Source: JBGSMF01 sp041740315
GTDB lineage: Bacteria > Chloroflexota > Anaerolineae > Fen-1058
Reading direction: 5' to 3'
DNA: 64,000 bases
Assembly (NCBI GenBank): GCA_041740315.1
Contig: JBGSMF010000421.1
Location: 29,941-93,940, forward strand
Shown here in pieces: positions 49,856 to 58,311 of the stretch. Below the pieces are notes generated by a model that searched no databases, was not told the DNA's origin, and worked only from the letters and a program-made list of their open reading frames with translations. The first letter of the stretch is position 1. Each line of letters begins with the position of its first letter. Both the position numbers and the translations under genes were made by a program.

Positions 49856-49952
49856 CTTGCCTCAAAATAAGCAGCCCGCCACGGCCAACCGCCATAACGG
49901 GCTAAAGTCGTTCGTCGGGATTGGCTGGCGATACAAGCCGGCCTAAGGCAGG

Positions 49953-50510
49953 CTAGACCCGCGTCACATAGGCGCCAGTGCGCGTATCAATGCGGATGGT
50001 ATCGCTTTCTTCAACAAACAGCGGCACCTGGACGCGATAACCGGTTTCCACCGTCACATATTTGTTTGCGCCTGTGGCAGTATCTCCCCTTACCGCCACA
50101 TCAGATTGAACCACCTTCAAATCCACCGCTGTCGGGAGTTCGATGCCCAGCGCTTCACCCTCATGATCTTGCACAATGATTGACATTCCATCAACCAGGT
50201 AATTAACCGCATCTTCCAACAACTTTTCATCAATCGGGCGCTGCTCATACGTGCGCGTATCCATAAAGTAATACAGGTTGCCGTCGTGATACAAATACTG
50301 CATCTCGACATTTTCAATGCGAATATCTTGCACCCGATCTCCCGACTGGAAGGTCTTGTCCAAAGTAGAGCCGGTGCGCAAGTTGCGAAGCTTGGTTCGA
50401 ATAACGGCATTGCCTCGCCCAGGCTTGTGATGGTGATATTCTATCACGCGATAGAGATGACCATCCAGCTCGAATGTAACACCTTTACGCAAATCATTGA
50501 CGTCTATCAT
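49953..50510 (-). CDS. efp: Translation elongation factor P
   Basis: Protein of 185 residues that relieves ribosome stalling at polyproline. KOW-like N-domain with YHHHKPGRGNAVIRTKLRNL, OB domains and the C-terminal signature GYRVQVPLFVEESDTIRIDT. The tip residue that is lysine in E. coli is Arg32 here, as in some other phyla, so a lysylated form is excluded. The many Pro-rich linkers nearby would depend on EF-P. Confidence 0.96.
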   Translation of the reverse strand: MIDVNDLRKGVTFELDGHLYRVIEYHHHKPGRGNAVIRTKLRNLRTGSTLDKTFQSGDRVQDIRIENVEMQYLYHDGNLYYFMDTRTYEQRPIDEKLLEDAVNYLVDGMSIIVQDHEGEALGIELPTAVDLKVVQSDVAVRGDTATGANKYVTVETGYRVQVPLFVEESDTIRIDTRTGAYVTRV

Positions 50511-50575
50511 ACGATACTATCCTCTTTATAAATTTGAAACTCTTAATCGAGATTATACCCGGCCTGTGTCCACTG

Positions 50576-53428
50576 TCAACCCGTCCGCTCCATCCAGGCC
50601 GCCACGGCGCGCGCCATCTCTGGCACTGTGCCGCGTTGCAAGGCGCACCCCGGCAACGATTTGAGAAAGGTTTGGCCATAAGTCTTGGTCAACAGTCGCC
50701 GGTCAAAAACGACCACAATGCCCCGGTCGCTCTGCGCGCGGATCAAGCGGCCAAAGCCTTGCCGAAAGCGCAAAATAGCGTCGGGCACGCTGTATTCGGC
50801 GAACGCCTGCTCAAACGTCTCGCTGCGCGCCGCAAAGATGGGGTCGGAAGGCACCATAAAGGGCAGGCGCACTATCGCCAAGCAACTGAGCGCCTCGCCC
50901 GGCACATCTACTCCCTCCCAGAACGAGCGGGTGCCCAAAAGCACGCCGCGCTCGGCCCCTTTAAAGCTCTCTAGCAACTGCCGCCTCGAAGAACCATCGC
51001 CTTGCTCATAAACCGTAATGTTATGCTGCGCCATAACGGGTATCAGCGCCCTGGCCGTTGCGCGCAACTGGCTATGCGAGGTAAACAACGCCATGGTGCG
51101 CCCCTTCATCGCCAGGCACAACTGCGCCAGGCCATGCTCCAATGCCTTTTGGTAGCCGCTCTGGCCAGGCTCTGGAATATCAGACACAATATACAGCAAG
51201 GTAGATTGTTTGTAATCAAAAGGCGAGTCCAGCGCCAGCTCTGCAGCCGCGTGCGCGTGCAGCCGCTCGCGCACAAAATCGAACGTGCCGCCGGTGCGCA
51301 TAGTAGCCGATGTCATGACTACCACGCGTTTGGCTTGGAGCAAATGCTTGTCAACCAACGGCCCCACGTGCAAGGGGGCAGCATGCAACTCGAGCGCGCT
51401 GGTCATATTTCGGCGGCTATTCCCCTCGGCCAGCAATTCGGCCCAATAAATCATATTGGCGTCGGGCTTGCTTATCATTGCGTCAAGCTGGCCGCGAGCG
51501 TTCGTCAACTCGCGCCGCGCGCCCACCAGCCGGGTCAACATCTCTTCTACGTCTGGAACATCGTACGCATCCAAATCGGCCAAGGCGCCGCTCAGCCGCG
51601 CCAGGCTGTCTATGACGGCGGCCAATTGTGAAGATACATTGCTCCACGCAATCTCTAGCTCTGACCAAGCCGGCTGTACCCGCACGGCCTGGGTCAGCCG
51701 GGTGCGCTGGCTGTATTCACTGGCATTGTCAGGGGCAAGCTCGCGCACAAAGCTTTCGGCGGTCTCGAAAAAGCCATCGCCATGCCGAATGGCCCCTTCA
51801 ACAGCCTGGGCTGTCTTGTCAACAAATCCCTCCACCACTCTGGCCAGCTCTTGGGGGCAGGCATGACGCACGCGCCCGATTAGATCGGCCAGCAGACCAC
51901 CGATGCGGTTGCCCGAGCCGGTGCGCCCAATGTCGCTCAACATGCGCGCCAGCGAAGCGCGCGTCACCGCAAAGCTCAGTTGGCGCGTCGTGGCATCTTC
52001 CAGGTGGTGCGCCTCGTCCACAATGAGATATTGATATTCGGGCAAAACGCGATTATCTACAGCCACATCGGCCAGCAGCAAAGCATGGTTGACAATGACC
52101 AGGTGCGCCGCTTCAGCCGCCTGTCGGGCGCGATAAAACCAGCACTGGCCGGCAGCATGGGCCGCGCAGCGCTCTGGCGAACAAGCCTCGTTCTCGGCGC
52201 TCAGCCGGCTCCAGATGTAACGCTCGGCGGCAGTGGGCAAGAACAATTCATCCCCATCGCCGCTTACCGTGCCCGGCAGCCACAACAACACCTTGCACAA
52301 CACGCGCACTTGATCTGCCGATTGCGGCCCGCTGCGGCGGATGGAAGTCAATCGCTGCGGGCACAAGTAGTGCGAACGTCCCTTGAGCACACAAGCCTTG
52401 AACTCAAAGGGAAGAACCTTTTGCAAATCGGGCAGGTCCTTGGCGTACAATTGCTCCTGCAAATTGATGGTGTTGGTTGAAATCACCACTCGCTCACCGT
52501 TGGCATAGGCCCAATGAGCCGCCGGCAACAAGTAGGCCAGGCTCTTGCCGGTGCCTGTGCCAGCCTCTACCATCAACGCGCCGCCTTGATTAAAGGCATC
52601 GGCCACCGCGCGCAACATCTGCACTTGTTGCAGGCGATATTCATAAGCGGGAAAAGCCTGGGCCAGCTTTCCCCCCTTTTCAAACAAGGCCGCCAGCCCG
52701 TCTACATCTAGCGGCTCGGGCTCTGCCATCGGGCGCAGGGGGCGGGCGTCAACAGAAGGCACAAATATAGAGCCGCTGCGAGAAACCCGCCCTTTAGCGC
52801 GCAACTGAGCGCCAATCGAGCTGCCCTCAAACGCGCTGCGAGCGGTCGCCTTTTGCGCCTCTTCGAAAAAGCCCGTCAACACCCAAGAACTAGTGCGCCC
52901 CAACTGGACAATCTCTGCCAGCGTCTTGCGCGGAATTTGCATTGCTCGATCAAACAGGCGCGCAAAGAGCGCCTGCGTCACCCGGGCATCATCCAGAGCG
53001 CGATGAGTGGCCGGCAGGTCTATGCCCATTTCAGCCGCCAATGCCCCCAGCCCATAACGGTCCGCGTGAGGCACCAGAATTCCCGCCAGCTCAAAGGTAT
53101 CCATAGCCTCGTTTTCAACCAACGCGTTGTAACGATTCAAAAAGCCCAGGTCAAAAGAGACATTGTGTCCCACCACAGGCAGGTTGCGAACAAATAAAGC
53201 CAGGCGTGGCAAGATATTCCACAGGGGGGAAGCATCTTTGACCATTGCATCAGAGATGCCGGTCAGTTCAGCAATCTTTTGGGGGATAGAACGGCCCGGG
53301 TTAACCAGCGACGACCACTCCTCCAGCACCTCGTCACCCCTAAACTTGATCGCGCCGATTTCGGTAATGGCATCGTGGGCTGGGTCTAGGCCGGTGGTTT
53401 CAATATCTATGGCTACATATATACGCAC
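50576..53428 (-). CDS. dinG: DinG-family helicase with N-terminal 3'-5' exonuclease
   Basis: Protein of 950 residues. Residues 1-165 are a DEDDh exonuclease (VAIDIETTGL, HNVSFDLGFLNRY, HRALDDARVT). The rest is an XPD-like superfamily 2 helicase: Walker A EAGTGTGKSLAYL, cysteines around GQCWF consistent with an iron-sulphur cluster, DEAHHLED, and GTRSFWEGVDVPGE with RLPFMVPSDP in motif V-VI. Likely acts in DNA repair on R-loops or recombination intermediates. The exonuclease fusion is known from Gram-positive DinG. Confidence 0.92.
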   Translation of the reverse strand: MRIYVAIDIETTGLDPAHDAITEIGAIKFRGDEVLEEWSSLVNPGRSIPQKIAELTGISDAMVKDASPLWNILPRLALFVRNLPVVGHNVSFDLGFLNRYNALVENEAMDTFELAGILVPHADRYGLGALAAEMGIDLPATHRALDDARVTQALFARLFDRAMQIPRKTLAEIVQLGRTSSWVLTGFFEEAQKATARSAFEGSSIGAQLRAKGRVSRSGSIFVPSVDARPLRPMAEPEPLDVDGLAALFEKGGKLAQAFPAYEYRLQQVQMLRAVADAFNQGGALMVEAGTGTGKSLAYLLPAAHWAYANGERVVISTNTINLQEQLYAKDLPDLQKVLPFEFKACVLKGRSHYLCPQRLTSIRRSGPQSADQVRVLCKVLLWLPGTVSGDGDELFLPTAAERYIWSRLSAENEACSPERCAAHAAGQCWFYRARQAAEAAHLVIVNHALLLADVAVDNRVLPEYQYLIVDEAHHLEDATTRQLSFAVTRASLARMLSDIGRTGSGNRIGGLLADLIGRVRHACPQELARVVEGFVDKTAQAVEGAIRHGDGFFETAESFVRELAPDNASEYSQRTRLTQAVRVQPAWSELEIAWSNVSSQLAAVIDSLARLSGALADLDAYDVPDVEEMLTRLVGARRELTNARGQLDAMISKPDANMIYWAELLAEGNSRRNMTSALELHAAPLHVGPLVDKHLLQAKRVVVMTSATMRTGGTFDFVRERLHAHAAAELALDSPFDYKQSTLLYIVSDIPEPGQSGYQKALEHGLAQLCLAMKGRTMALFTSHSQLRATARALIPVMAQHNITVYEQGDGSSRRQLLESFKGAERGVLLGTRSFWEGVDVPGEALSCLAIVRLPFMVPSDPIFAARSETFEQAFAEYSVPDAILRFRQGFGRLIRAQSDRGIVVVFDRRLLTKTYGQTFLKSLPGCALQRGTVPEMARAVAAWMERTG

Positions 53429-53656
53429 AACAACGGCTTTCTAGTTTTCCAAATCATCGGCATCAACCCCGAGAACGATGGCTTGGGTTGACGCCAATGC
53501 TTGTAGATTATACCACACCAAGTTGGCAGGTCAATGACGTGACGCTCTGGAAACTGGAGCGTGACACGCCTGATAATATGCGAACCAAAACATCTGGACT
53601 TGAGTATTCAGGCTGATATAATGGCGGTTCGCCATAATGCCTGCTCAATTTTCGGG

Positions 53657-53662
53657 TATAAT
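53657..53662 (+). promoter_or_regulatory. TATAAT box upstream of the WXG100 gene
   Basis: TATAAT 24 bp before the ATG at 53686, with GGAGG at 53672-53676. A second TATAAT with TGA extension is at 53617. No clear -35. The gap 53429-53685 shows nothing else. Confidence 0.5.
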
Positions 53663-53685
53663 AGACCTTACTGGAGGTAAGAGTC

Positions 53686-53997
53686 ATGACAGAAATCCGC
53701 ATCAACTATGATGAAATGCGAGCCGCAGCCGCCGACTTTGACCAGCAGGCAGAGACAGCCGAACAACTTGTGCTGACGTTGAGCCAGCGCACCGACCAAT
53801 TGGTTTCCAGTTGGGATGGCTCGGCGCAGCGCGCTTTTATAGAAGATATGGCCGCCTGCCGCAATTTTTTGGGCCGCGTGCCAGAGCTGCTCAAACAAAT
53901 TGCCCACACCTTGCGAACCACGGCCGATAATATCGAAACTGCCGAACAAGCCTCCATCAATGAGCTCTCTAAAAACACCCCGCTTGAGGGGCTTTGA
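53686..53997 (+). CDS. WXG100 (ESAT-6-like) family protein
   Basis: Protein of 103 residues, all helical, with the hairpin motif at SSWDGSAQRAF (W-x-G; W44-G46) between two amphipathic helices. WXG100 proteins are usually exported by type VII secretion as helical-hairpin dimers. No EssC or EccC ATPase is visible in this window, so whether it is secreted is unknown. Its end overlaps the promoter of the cell-wall kinase operon. Confidence 0.8.
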   Translation: MTEIRINYDEMRAAAADFDQQAETAEQLVLTLSQRTDQLVSSWDGSAQRAFIEDMAACRNFLGRVPELLKQIAHTLRTTADNIETAEQASINELSKNTPLEGL

Positions 53998-54011
53998 CAA
54001 GGTGGTATAAT
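53984..54011 (+). promoter_or_regulatory. Promoter of the kinase / cell-wall operon
   Basis: TTGAGG (53984-53989), 16 bp, TATAAT (54006-54011) with an extended TGG, starting within the WXG100 gene's last codons. The MITE inserted at 54021 lies just downstream, so it would be in the 5' leader. Confidence 0.6.
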
Positions 54012-54012
54012 C

Positions 54013-54106
54013 AAGAATTCGTAACTGCTCAGCATCCTGAGCGGAGCGCCGCGCTCCTTCGACTGCGTTTCACTTCGCTCAGGATGCTGAGCAGTTACAA
54101 GAATTC
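54013..54106. repeat. GTAACT-family MITE with 8-bp target duplication
   Basis: A 78-bp element (54021-54098) with ends GTAACTGCTCAGCATCCTGA and its complement, flanked by AAGAATTC on both sides (54013-54020, 54099-54106). Related to 27525-27667 and 62548-62670. Confidence 0.88.
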
Positions 54107-54269
54107 TAGTTTTTCGGCTCTGCCGAGTTTGACGGGATGAAAAAGCCCAAGCTTGTTTGGGACGGCCCAACATAAATGCAGGAAACGCCCCAAGTCAGGG
54201 ATCCCTGCTAGAGCCAGGAGAGCCGCTTTTTCAGTAGACCAGGCGTAAGGATCAAAGGAGCGATATCTC

Positions 54270-56222
54270 ATGGAAGACCTTGTCAACAAGACATTGGGAC
54301 AATTTCAAATCCGCCGAGAGCTTGGGCGGGGGGGGATGGCAGTGGTCTACGAAGCCTACCAGCCCGCCTTGCAGCGCACGGTGGCTCTCAAAGTCTTGCC
54401 GCCCAGCCTGAGCCACGATGCGGCCTTTGTGCGCCGCTTTCAACAAGAAGCCATTGCGGCGGCAGGCCTGCGCCACACTAACATCGTCACCATTTATGAT
54501 GTCGGCTCACAAGGCCCTTTTAGTTTCATTGTGATGGAATATCTGGAAGGCAAGTCGCTGGCCGATGTTATTCGCGCCGGCGGACCCTTGCCCCTGGCCC
54601 GCGCCAGCAAAATCTTGGAGCAGGTAGCGCACGCCCTAGATTACGCCCACCAGCGCGGCTTTATCCACCGCGATATCAAGCCTGGCAATGTCATGGTCGC
54701 CGCAGATGACCACGCTACGCTGACCGATTTTGGCATTGCGCGGGCAATGTCTGGCACTCACCTCACACAGACCGGCACCATCATCGGCACTCCAGAGTAC
54801 ATGGCCCCCGAACAAATCCGCGGCAGTGAGGTAGACCACCGAGTTGATATTTACGCCCTGGGCATTGTGGCTTACGAGATGCTCACCGGGCATGTGCCAT
54901 TTTCTGGCACGACCGCCTCTGTGCTATACAAGCAAGTCAACGAGCCGCCCCCGCCGCTCACCGGGTTGGTTTCACAGGTTCCCCCGCATGTGATCGCGGC
55001 CTTGGCGCGCGCGCTGACCAAAGAACCCTCGCAGCGTTTTCAGACCTCCAGCGAGTTTGCGGCAGCCTTTTCGGGCGCGCGGCCCGTTGCTGCGCCTCCA
55101 CCCATCCCGCCCACCAGACCGATGGACCAAGCGCAGGCCCAACCATATACCACACCCCCCCAAGCGGTATATGCGCCTACTGCACCCACTGTGCAACAAC
55201 GTCCCAGGGGAACGCCTGGGTGGGTAGTGTGGTTGGTAGGCGGCATAGCAGCGGTTCTGCTGGTATGCGCCGTCGCGCTGGGTGTGGCGTTTGTTGCCCA
55301 AAACATTGCCAAACCATCGCCTACCGCAGGCGCAAGTATGACCACTCCCGGTGTCACCGTCATTCACTCTACCCAGGTTGTCGTTATTTCCGCAACGCCA
55401 GATAAAAGGCCTATTGCCACCACCCCACCGCCACCACCTCCTACACGCACCCAGCCGCCGCCCCCACCGCCCACACCCACCACCTATCAACCCCGTCTCA
55501 CTTGGACAAATATTGGGCAATCAGTTCAAGAGCGAGATTTATCAGTCGCTTCCATCGGCAATCCAAGCAAAATCGCCGTGGTGGTGGTGGGCAGCATCCA
55601 AGGCGACCAGGCCGGCACCCGCGATTTGGTCAATGCGTTGATCGCGCACCTGGAGCGCAACCCCACCCTGGTGCCATCTGGCGTGGCCTATTATTTTATG
55701 CCCTCGCTGAATCCAGACGGCAACGCCCTCAACTCGCGCTACAACGCCAATGGAGTAGACCTCAACCGCAATTGGGATAGCCAAGATTGGCGCTCGGACC
55801 CGGCCGTGCCAGAACAACCTTCTGGCAAAGCGGGCGCGGGGGGCAGCCGGCCTCTCTCCGAGCCAGAAAGCCGCGCCCTGCGAGATTTTATATTCACGCT
55901 GCAACCTCAGGGAACAAGTCTGCGGCTCGTTGTGGTGCACTCGTCAATGCGGCGCACGAGCGGTCAGGTTTATCCGGGGGGAAACGACTCGATTGATCTG
56001 GCGCAAGTATATGCCTCTACCGCCAGCTATGATGTTGAAACATCTTGGGCCGAGTACACCACCTCGGGCGAATTGGTCACATGGGGCACCGAACAGGGTT
56101 ATCTTTCAATTGATATCGTTGTGCCCGCTTCGCAAGGGCCATCATCGCAGGTATCTGGAACAGGTTATACTCTGCTCGAATTGACTCTGCGCGCGCTAGA
56201 GGCGGTTGCCAGCTATCGCTAA
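54270..56222 (+). CDS. Ser/Thr protein kinase with an inactive extracellular M14 peptidase domain
   Basis: Protein of 650 residues. Kinase: glycine loop LGRGGMA at 18-24, Lys41, HRDIKPGN at 133-140, DFG at 153-155, APE at 179-181. A Pro-rich linker leads to a membrane segment at 318-345, a second Pro/Thr linker, then a domain aligning with M14 carboxypeptidases: GSIQGDQAG (441-449), LNPDGNALNSRYNANGVDLN and VVVHSS. The first two zinc ligands (H, E) are Q444 and Q447 and the catalytic Glu is V617; only H557 remains. It cannot cleave, so it may be a sensor of wall peptides, as PASTA domains are in PknB. It heads the cell-wall cluster. Confidence 0.9.
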   Translation: MEDLVNKTLGQFQIRRELGRGGMAVVYEAYQPALQRTVALKVLPPSLSHDAAFVRRFQQEAIAAAGLRHTNIVTIYDVGSQGPFSFIVMEYLEGKSLADVIRAGGPLPLARASKILEQVAHALDYAHQRGFIHRDIKPGNVMVAADDHATLTDFGIARAMSGTHLTQTGTIIGTPEYMAPEQIRGSEVDHRVDIYALGIVAYEMLTGHVPFSGTTASVLYKQVNEPPPPLTGLVSQVPPHVIAALARALTKEPSQRFQTSSEFAAAFSGARPVAAPPPIPPTRPMDQAQAQPYTTPPQAVYAPTAPTVQQRPRGTPGWVVWLVGGIAAVLLVCAVALGVAFVAQNIAKPSPTAGASMTTPGVTVIHSTQVVVISATPDKRPIATTPPPPPPTRTQPPPPPPTPTTYQPRLTWTNIGQSVQERDLSVASIGNPSKIAVVVVGSIQGDQAGTRDLVNALIAHLERNPTLVPSGVAYYFMPSLNPDGNALNSRYNANGVDLNRNWDSQDWRSDPAVPEQPSGKAGAGGSRPLSEPESRALRDFIFTLQPQGTSLRLVVVHSSMRRTSGQVYPGGNDSIDLAQVYASTASYDVETSWAEYTTSGELVTWGTEQGYLSIDIVVPASQGPSSQVSGTGYTLLELTLRALEAVASYR

Positions 56223-56252
56223 CTTTTAAGATGGGGCAACTATCAGCCATTC

Positions 56253-56330
56253 CACAGAGATTCACTGAGAACCCACAGAGAAGCACAGAGAATTAGAAGC
56301 AAAAACCTCTGTGAACCTCTGTGACCTGGG
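56253..56330. repeat. CACAGAG / CTCTGTG repeat
   Basis: Repeated CCACAGAG, CACAGAG and CTCTGTG units in inverted arrangement in the 129-bp gap before the M14 gene; related to 39472-39543. Confidence 0.6.
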
Positions 56331-56351
56331 CAATTACAAGATGTTAAACCG

Positions 56352-57563
56352 ATGAACAGCCGAAAAGAAAACAAGACAGTATGGGCAAGCCTGAAAAAGC
56401 ACGCTCTGCCAATCATCCTGGGGGTGATTGTCTTGGACGTGGTCTTGATTGCGTTTTTTGTTCGGGCGCTCATGTCGGGGTCTCTAGCCGGCACGCTGGC
56501 AAAACCTACCGCCATGTCTGCCGATATACCTTACACGCCAGAGCAAACAGCCACACTCGATATCCCCTCTACGCCACTGCCCGCCACCGACACGCCAGCG
56601 CAGCCCAGCCCGCCCTCAACTCTGTCCCCTACCCTGCCCCCAACCTTCACCCCCATACCGCAACCATTCTTTGAAGGACCTTTCACCTACGGCACATCTT
56701 ACAGCGGGCGGCCACTGCTGGCTTTTCGGCTAGGCTCTGGCCCTTCGGTGCGCTTTATCATTGGCGCTATTCACGGCGGCTATGAATGGAATACAGTTGA
56801 CCTGGTGAGCAAAACACTGACCCACCTTCAAGATAATCCATCTCTCATTCCACCCAACGTTACCCTCTATATCATTCCGTGCGCCAATCCAGATGGCTAT
56901 GCCGCCGGCACCGACCCGGTGGTGGCCCGCATGAATGGCAACGGCGTAGACCTGAACCGCAACTGGGATTATCACTGGCAAATGACGGCCACTCACGGCA
57001 CCCGCCCCATCAAGGCCGGCAGCGGGCCTTTCTCTGAGCCAGAGACGGCCTTTTTACGGGACTTGATAGAGGGCAAAGGCGCTGAACTGGCCATCTTTTA
57101 CCACAGCGCCATGGCCAAAATCTATTCCGGCGCAGAAAGAGATAAAGCCCCCACTTACGAACTGGCGGAAATGATGTCGGCGGCCACCGGCTACCCCCAC
57201 GCTCCAGAAGGAGTGCCGGGGCAAATCACGACCGGCGATGCCATTGATTATCTTTCGCTGAAAGGCATAGCCGCTGTCGAGGTCGAGTTGACCAACCACC
57301 AGGATATAGAGTGGGATAAAAACCTGCCTGGCGTCCTGGCTTTTCTAAACTGGACTATACCCGGCCAAGCGGCAGCCGCAACACCAATGCCGCTTGACGG
57401 GCCTTGCATCACATATACAATAAAGCCCGGCGACACATTATTGGGCATTGCATTAAAATACGGCGTGAGCCTAGATGAGTTGATGCGTTTTAATGGCTTG
57501 ACCAATGATATTATCATGATAGGCTATACTCTCTGCATACCCACCTCAAACAAAGACCAATGA
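56352..57563 (+). CDS. Membrane-anchored M14 carboxypeptidase with C-terminal LysM
   Basis: Protein of 403 residues. Membrane segment at about 19-40, Thr/Pro linker, then an M14 domain with IIGAIHGGYEWNT (H141, E145; one residue longer than the usual HxxE), ANPDGY...NGVDLNRNWD, H251 and catalytic E312 in VEVELTN. A LysM at about 353-397 (YTIKPGDTLLGIALKYGVSL) binds peptidoglycan. It should trim wall peptides. It is the active counterpart of the dead domain in the kinase. It overlaps the next gene by ATGA. Confidence 0.88.
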   Translation: MNSRKENKTVWASLKKHALPIILGVIVLDVVLIAFFVRALMSGSLAGTLAKPTAMSADIPYTPEQTATLDIPSTPLPATDTPAQPSPPSTLSPTLPPTFTPIPQPFFEGPFTYGTSYSGRPLLAFRLGSGPSVRFIIGAIHGGYEWNTVDLVSKTLTHLQDNPSLIPPNVTLYIIPCANPDGYAAGTDPVVARMNGNGVDLNRNWDYHWQMTATHGTRPIKAGSGPFSEPETAFLRDLIEGKGAELAIFYHSAMAKIYSGAERDKAPTYELAEMMSAATGYPHAPEGVPGQITTGDAIDYLSLKGIAAVEVELTNHQDIEWDKNLPGVLAFLNWTIPGQAAAATPMPLDGPCITYTIKPGDTLLGIALKYGVSLDELMRFNGLTNDIIMIGYTLCIPTSNKDQ

Positions 57564-58309
57564 ACACCAAGCATTTCATCGCCCTAACGCTATGCCTGCT
57601 TTGCGCAGTTGCGATTGGAAAAGTAATCACCCCCCTCCCACAAAACAAGCCTGCTTTGGCAATTGCGCCAACGCAAACTCCTTGGGCCGAACCCTTGCCG
57701 ACCAAGCAGCGCATCGAGCTGCCGCCCACCCCGGCTCTCTTGCCAACCCATGCCCCGGCACTGTCTTTGTCCGCAGCCAGCCAGCAACGCCTTGCCCTCA
57801 AACCAGATGAAACGCTGGCAAAGGATAATAGCCTTATCGGCACTCCTCGCCCCCTTCCACCCACCTCAACCCCTGTGCCTACCTCGCCGCCGCCTGCCAC
57901 CGTGGGCAAAGCCATCGTCGTTGACCAGCACTACCAGGCGCTGCGCGTCTATGAAAACGGCGCACAAGTGCGTTCGTTGCCGGTCAGCACCGGGCTTGCC
58001 ACATCTTTTACGCCGGCATTCAAGGGCTATGTAGGCTACTATGCCGAAAACTTGTGGGGGTATGGCTACTGGGTAGACCACGGCTGGTATATCACAACAT
58101 CCATTGATGCCATTTTCATCCACGGGGCTCCCTATGTCTATTCTGGCACAGTCAAGATTTACGCGGGTCTAGAGCACCTGGGCATCCAATCCTCCTCGCA
58201 TGGCTGCATCCGGCTCAGCCCTCAAGACGCCGAATGGCTGGCGCAATGGAACCCCATCGGCGTGCCCATATTGATCACTCCATCCCAACCACGCAACAGT
58301 GGAAAGTAA
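57560..58309 (+). CDS. L,D-transpeptidase (YkuD family)
   Basis: Protein of 249 residues. Signal-type N-terminus KHFIALTLCLLCAVAIG, Pro-rich spacer, then a YkuD domain starting IVVDQHYQALRVYENG and carrying the active site IHGAP and SSHGCIRLS (catalytic Cys). It cross-links peptidoglycan by 3-3 bonds or anchors proteins. Overlaps the M14 gene by ATGA and ends two bases before the next start. Confidence 0.92.
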   Translation: MNTKHFIALTLCLLCAVAIGKVITPLPQNKPALAIAPTQTPWAEPLPTKQRIELPPTPALLPTHAPALSLSAASQQRLALKPDETLAKDNSLIGTPRPLPPTSTPVPTSPPPATVGKAIVVDQHYQALRVYENGAQVRSLPVSTGLATSFTPAFKGYVGYYAENLWGYGYWVDHGWYITTSIDAIFIHGAPYVYSGTVKIYAGLEHLGIQSSSHGCIRLSPQDAEWLAQWNPIGVPILITPSQPRNSGK

Positions 58310-58311
58310 AC

